Below, piece after piece: positions 59,401 through 64,000 of a stretch of 64,000 nt of DNA. Origin of the DNA: Ascidia mentula (Eukaryota; Chordata; Ascidiacea; Phlebobranchia; Ascidiidae); assembly GCA_947561715.1 (NCBI GenBank), contig OX387205.1, positions 253,001 to 317,000 on the forward strand, written 5' to 3'. Each line of letters begins with the position of its first letter. Position 1 is the first letter of the stretch. The notes beneath the pieces were generated by a model. That model worked only from the letters and a program-made list of their open reading frames with translations. It searched no databases and had not been told where the DNA came from. A program made the translations under genes and the position numbers.

Positions 59401-61090
59401 GGCTGGTTTGATATCACGCAAGGTGGCAGCACGCAGCGCTACACGCTCAATGCGGAACTTTACGAAACCGGGCGAATTTTAGTGATCGCAACAGGCGGGT
59501 CGCCGGTTATTAGCCACTGCGGGTCGGAACTTGACGTTGCCACCTGGCGAACCGGCGAAGAAGCGTAAACGCAAAAAACCGGCAGGCAAACGCAAGCGCA
59601 CCCGTGACGACATTTTCGCTTGAGGGATGGCGTTGATCAGCGAGCACTCGATGCGTTGTGCGAAAAGCGAATCGGATTTGTTTACACTGAAGCCGACACA
59701 AACCAAGGTCAACTCGTCGCTCTTCGTCGAACATTTGCCCCTCGCGACGGTAACAGACTCGGGGCCGTATGATTTTCTGATCGCCACGGACGGGGAACAT
59801 AACATTGACTTAAACGACACGTTGCTATCGTGCACGGTGCGTATCACCAAAGCCGACGGTACAAATTTGGACGCCGACGCTGCCGTTGCACCTTCAAATT
59901 ATTTCGCACCAGCCTTGTTCAGTCAAATAGAACTGTCTCTCAATAATAAAACAGTGACGCCCGCCAGTAATAATTACTGATACAAATCGTACATCGAGAC
60001 ACTTTTATCATTTGGATCGGAAGCGAAGAATACACAACTGACCACATCGCTTTGGTATGGTGACAATGCAGGGCAGAATCAGATGAACGCATTGACGCGA
60101 AGTAACAGTGGATTTCAAGTTCGTCGCGCGATGGCGTCCGAGAGCCGTTCAATCGAAATGCTGTCTAAATTACACGTCAGTTTATGCCAGCAGTCTAATT
60201 ACATCTTAAACGGCGTCCACATACGCTTGCGCCTTACGCGCGGTAAGGACGAGTTCGCTGTGATGGCCGCCAGTGATGCGAATGTGAAAATCAAGTTCGC
60301 GTTTTCACTATCGTCGGCGGGAGTATGACCACGGTTTGCGACGCGTTGGTGACCGGCCAAATCCCTGTTAGATGCGTGTTCGGGTTTGTCGACGCCACAG
60401 CCTACAGCGGGGCCTTCGAACGAAATGTTTAAACACATGAACATTACATACCTAGCTTTGTACGTAGATGGACGTATCTACCCCGCCACCGCATTTAAGC
60501 CCGATTTTCAAGGCGGTTATTACACAAGAAGCTATTTATCGCTTTTCACGGGGACCAATTCGCATTGTGAAAACCGGGGCAATTCCATATCGTATCGCTC
60601 GTACCCGCGCGTATACTGTCTGTTTTGTGTGGATTTGACACCCAACCACAGCGACCTTGCAACCTTCGACCTCCGGCGTTCCGGTTCGGTGCGCTTGGAG
60701 GTGCGATTTAAAAACGCGCTCGCCGCGCCTGTGGCGATAATTGCATTTTGTGAATTTGATAACGTGGTGACGATTGACCGCTTTCGAAACGTGGTAACGG
60801 ACTTCGCTTCATCATGGACGAGATACAAATCGATGCCATACTCTCACGTGACTCGGCAACAGCGCATGCGTTTCGCGGTGTGTACGCACGAGACGAATTC
60901 GCTTCGTTACGTCATCGACCCTGCGTTGTATATTGTGAACAGTGATCTATCCGCAGGGCCACAATTTTTTATTTTTTTTCCGTATTTTTTTATTCCGCGC
61001 AGAAAAGGCGACAAAACAAGACAGTTACAGCGCACAAAAATACCGATAAAAAACAAGGCGCAAAAAATTCTTCGACGATAAAATACTCCA
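59400..61090 (+). mobile_element. Fossil virus-like element fragment with a capsid-type gene (Polinton/Maverick or adintovirus kin)
   Basis: The main part (from about 59627) resembles invertebrate F54H12.2-like proteins, which I link to Polinton/Maverick- or adintovirus-type capsid proteins of double jelly-roll type. Recognisable signatures are PYDFLIATDGEH, SQIELSLNNK, HMNITYLALYVDGR and RSGSVRLEVRF. A short Lys/Arg-rich stretch lies just ahead, as small basic proteins do in such elements. The base composition is more GC-rich than the surroundings. It is broken, with about three interruptions, so it is a fossil of moderate age. Polymerase, integrase and terminal repeats were not recognised, so only a fragment remains or the limits are missed. 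Family assignment is moderate. Confidence 0.7.
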
Positions 61091-62506
61091 TTCTACAATG
61101 TGTTGGTTCCTTTCCCCCTAATTTTTTTTTATATAATTCAATTTAAACTTTTTAAATTTAAATTTAAGTTAGTAAAATTTAATGAACAATTTTACCCCCT
61201 CCAAAAATTAGCCAAGTTTATCTTGGGTACGCCCTCGGCGTGCCAAGTTAAACTTGGGCGGGGAGTAAAAGACCTAACCTACAAAGAAAAAAAAATAGTA
61301 TATTTGGGAGTCAGGCATCTGGAAGGGTCTGCATGTTCGGGAGTCAAGCGAATCCGGTATTCGTCATCTTGCGAATCAAAGCAAATCTCTCGGATTCGTC
61401 AATCTCGCGAATCGCACCAAACTGAGAAGTATATCGTTGTAGTAAATCCCAGGTGGGGCTTGAATGCGAGCGTTTCAGTTTGCGAACGTTTAAGCGCACA
61501 GTAGGTTTTCGTCTATAGCATCTAAAAAGTTGTAGGCGGTTAAACTTGCTAACAATAATTAGCAGCATGTTTTTAATCACTGCAAAATGGGCGTGGCGGT
61601 TCAAGACACATACATACAAAGACTTTTGTACATCCTTACGTCTCTCGCCAGACTCGGCGTTTCGGTTAGCCGTGCGTTCTTACTGGCCCTTACTTGTACA
61701 ATGGATTTGCAATGTTGAGTGTATTCAGGGTCAAGGTCTTCTGCGACCCAGGTTGCTTGTGGATTGTTTCGGGCATAAAGAGAACTGTCGGTTAATTTGT
61801 TCTCAGCATCAAACGGCCCATAGGATACATCGCGGCGGTATGCTGTCTGAATGGACCCTGAATACTCCAACTTTACCGGATTGCGTGTGGATTGTTTTCG
61901 GGCATGGAGCACTGACATGTTCGTGTAGGTAGTTGCTATCTCTATCACAAAACCGATGTGTTTATCGCAGCGGGCTGCCATTAACATGGATTCATAATTT
62001 TAATGACATCACGCTGGTCATGTCCTGTTCAAGTTGTCTGGGCTGATTTCCCATCAATCGCCGTGTTTTGTCGGCCGTTTGTTTCCTTTTTGCGACTTTC
62101 GGGCCATATACTCATGTAACGATCTGTATCAGGGATGGTCAACATGGCAGCGAATACGATCGTCAGGAAAACGTTCGATTTGTGTCGAGTTATAGTCGCC
62201 AAACGTTACTAAAATATATTCGCAAAACTCACAACAAAATCAGACGCGATCGTCCAGTTAAACGATTGGCTGATCAATCGTGATCAAAGGAAACTTGTGG
62301 CAAAGAATAATTAAAACATAGACATCTGCAAAACAAGCGAATTGCCTAGCATAGTTCAATGACATCGTGTTTCGTTGAACTTGCTTGTCACTTCGTAGAC
62401 TACCAGGTTTTTGTTCGCTGTATCTTACCATTGTATGGAATATTGTTGTTCTGAAACGGAAGCGGGCAAATACAAAAAAGGAATTTCGTTAAGCCGCACT
62501 TGCGTC
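61091..62506. other. Gap without a recognised gene
   Basis: AT-rich at the start, then mixed. It contains two near copies of TGTGGATTGTTTCGGGCAT (about 61758 and 61887, the second with one extra T) and the left arm of a distant inverted repeat (61598-61683). Confidence 0.4.
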
Positions 62507-63527
62507 GAGGTGTTGGTGACATGTAGCATTTTGATGTTTGTGGCGTAAAGCATTGTGGTGTCAGTGACATGTAGCATTTTGGTGTCAGTGACATGTAGCA
62601 CTTTGATGTTAGTGACAAGTAGCATTTTGATGATAGTGACATGTAGCATTTTGATGTTAGTGACATGTATCATTGTGATGTTAGTAACATGTAGCACTTT
62701 GATGTTAGTGACATATAGCATTTTTGATATTAGTCACATGTAGCATTTTGATGTTAGTGACATATAGCATTTTTGATATTAGTCACATGTAGCATTTTGA
62801 TGTTAGTGACATGTAGCATTTTGGTGTCAGTGACATGTAGCACTTTGATGTTAGTGACATGTAGCATTTTGGTGTCAGTGACATGTAGCATTTTGGTGTC
62901 AGTGACATGTAGCACTTTGATGTTAGTGACATGTAGCATTTTGGTGTCAGTGACATGTAGCACTTTGATGTTAGTGACATGTAGCATTTTGATGTTAGTG
63001 GCATGTAGCACTTTGATGTTAGTGACATGTAGCACTTTGAAGTTAGTGACATATAGCATTTTTGATATATTGCACATGTAGCATTTTGATGTTAGTGACA
63101 TATAGCATTTTTGATATTAGTCACATGTAGCATTTTGATGTTAGTGACATGTAGCATTTTGGTGTCAGTGACATGTAGCACTTTGATGTTAGTGACATGT
63201 AGCATTTTGATGTTAGTGACATGTAGCATTTTGATGTTAGTGGCATGTAGCATTTTGATGTTAGTGACATGTAGCATTTTGATGTTAGTGGCATGTAGCA
63301 TTTTGATGTTAGTGACATGTAGCATTTTCTTGAAATGGCGCAACAATTGAAAAAACACGCATGTGGTGACAATCTATTACAAGCGAATAATACACAGGAT
63401 AAATATTTTGCGGCTGTACATTCAACGGCAAAAGCACCATACGAATGCATTGCATATCTTTGACAAGTCAAGCGAGGGGAAATAAGAACGCACGACCAAA
63501 GTCTTTGTATGTACGTGCCTTTCAACC
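61598..63527. repeat. Widely spaced inverted repeat pair enclosing the minisatellite
   Basis: 61598-61628 (with TACATACAAAGACTTT) is matched by the reverse complement of 63496-63527. Adjoining TGCGTTCTTA (61673-61682) is matched by 63484-63493. On the left the two pieces are about 43 bases further apart than on the right. The pair may be the ends of an old mobile element. Confidence 0.5.
62507..63330. repeat. 24-bp minisatellite, about 34 copies, with higher-order structure
   Basis: The unit is gtagcattttgatgttag followed by tgacat, with three main 24-bp variants (ATTTTGATGTTAG, ATTTTGGTGTCAG, ACTTTGATGTTAG cores) and a 25-bp variant with TTTTTGATATTAGTC. A block of about 110 bases or more from 62761 recurs at 63099, giving a higher-order period near 338 bases. 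Because 24 is divisible by 3 it produces long repetitive open frames on both strands that are not genes. Confidence 0.95.
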
Positions 63528-64000
63528 AACGAGTGAACTCAAAACGAGGCATGCAAAATTTTCGCCGCGGATACAATTAACCAAATGTAAACCAGTGTCA
63601 TATGCCCACAATAGTTTGTAGAGATTTGTCCGCACATTTAACAACAGCAGTCAAACGCCAAAAATATTAAATGGAGTTAAGATCATCAACATACATCGAC
63701 AGAAACACTTACTTGTATCTTTCAAGTTTGTTGAGAAATCATTCCACAAAACGTGTGAAATTCCGACTGTTGGAAATATGTTGTTGAAGGGATCTGATTT
63801 ATCTGAACAACAAAAAAAGCAGAAGTAGCGCCATCTACCGGCTAAAGTATGTTCAACGAAAACTTATTTTCCAATTAGATTTCTTCTGGTGCGAAGTGCA
63901 TACTTTTACGTTAAATCTTTTGTTGTTTCCAATACATTTCAGCTGAGATTGTATAAACCACAGGGCCGTACAAGTAGTTTTGAAACTGTACTTGTCCACA
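63341..64000. other. Right-hand edge without a recognised gene
   Basis: No conserved coding segment was seen apart from the right arm of the inverted repeat (63483-63527). Confidence 0.4.

Noticed and set aside
62507-63330. CRISPR-like regular array
   Set aside because: There are no unique spacers; the units are directly adjacent variants, and the DNA is eukaryotic.
62400-63358. Several long repetitive open frames (MSLTSKCY-like, MLHVTNIK-like and VTCSILML-like repeats) on both strands
   Set aside because: They are by-products of a 24-bp unit that is a multiple of three; all frames without a stop stay open. No start context or unique sequence supports a protein.

Overview
The window looks like nuclear DNA of an ascidian tunicate, most probably a Ciona species. 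The reasons are intron-rich but compact chordate genes with short AT-rich introns, chordate-type protein sequences (MYCBP2, NDUFS1, a voltage-gated Nav1 sodium channel, EXOC2), and a sodium channel that already carries the chordate ankyrin-binding motif. The species cannot be fixed from the sequence alone.

Layout, left to right. 1-15353 (+): the 3' part of MYCBP2/PAM/Highwire, from a Cys/His-rich segment through the APC10/DOC domain to the C-terminal RING and tandem-cysteine ligase module. Inside one 5.7 kb phase-0 intron of that gene (7136-12859), on the same strand, lies a complete second gene (7969-12635, 14 exons, 865 aa). It codes for tandem MATH-like domains, a coiled coil and a C-terminal OAS/cGAS-like nucleotidyltransferase whose Gly-Ser motif and three metal-binding Asp residues are intact. 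15561-17114 (-): an intronless 517-aa gene that I do not recognise. 17422-18394 (+): a DUF1349-family protein, head to head with it. 19172-21073 (+): an extracellular-type protein with Ly6, sushi and VWA domains; its 5' end is unresolved. 21606-26543 (+): NDUFS1 of mitochondrial complex I. 26544-33396: a long region with no recognised gene. 33397-51419 (+): a whole Nav1 alpha subunit with DEKA filter and IFM inactivation gate. 51988-57258 (-): EXOC2/Sec5, tail to tail with Nav1. 57259-64000: gene-poor DNA with a broken virus-like capsid gene (about 59400-61090) and a 24-bp minisatellite (about 62507-63330).

The genes are not an operon and mostly do unrelated housekeeping or neuronal work: ubiquitin ligation at synapses (MYCBP2), respiration (NDUFS1), action potentials (Nav1), secretion (EXOC2). 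The most striking item is the nested MATH-OAS gene, a candidate nucleic-acid-sensing cGAS-like receptor joined to the domain type that TRAF proteins use for receptor binding. Other notable points are a textbook U12-type AT-AC intron and a phase-compatible pair of mutually exclusive domain I S3-S4 exons in the sodium channel, a threonine at a known tetrodotoxin-contact position, a VWA domain lacking its first metal-site motif, a duplicated exon fragment in a MYCBP2 intron, and two small hAT-type MITEs with target-site duplications.

Gene models were built by hand from reading frames, splice sites and remembered family sequences; no search was run. Exon borders quoted to the base were read from the sequence, others are approximate.
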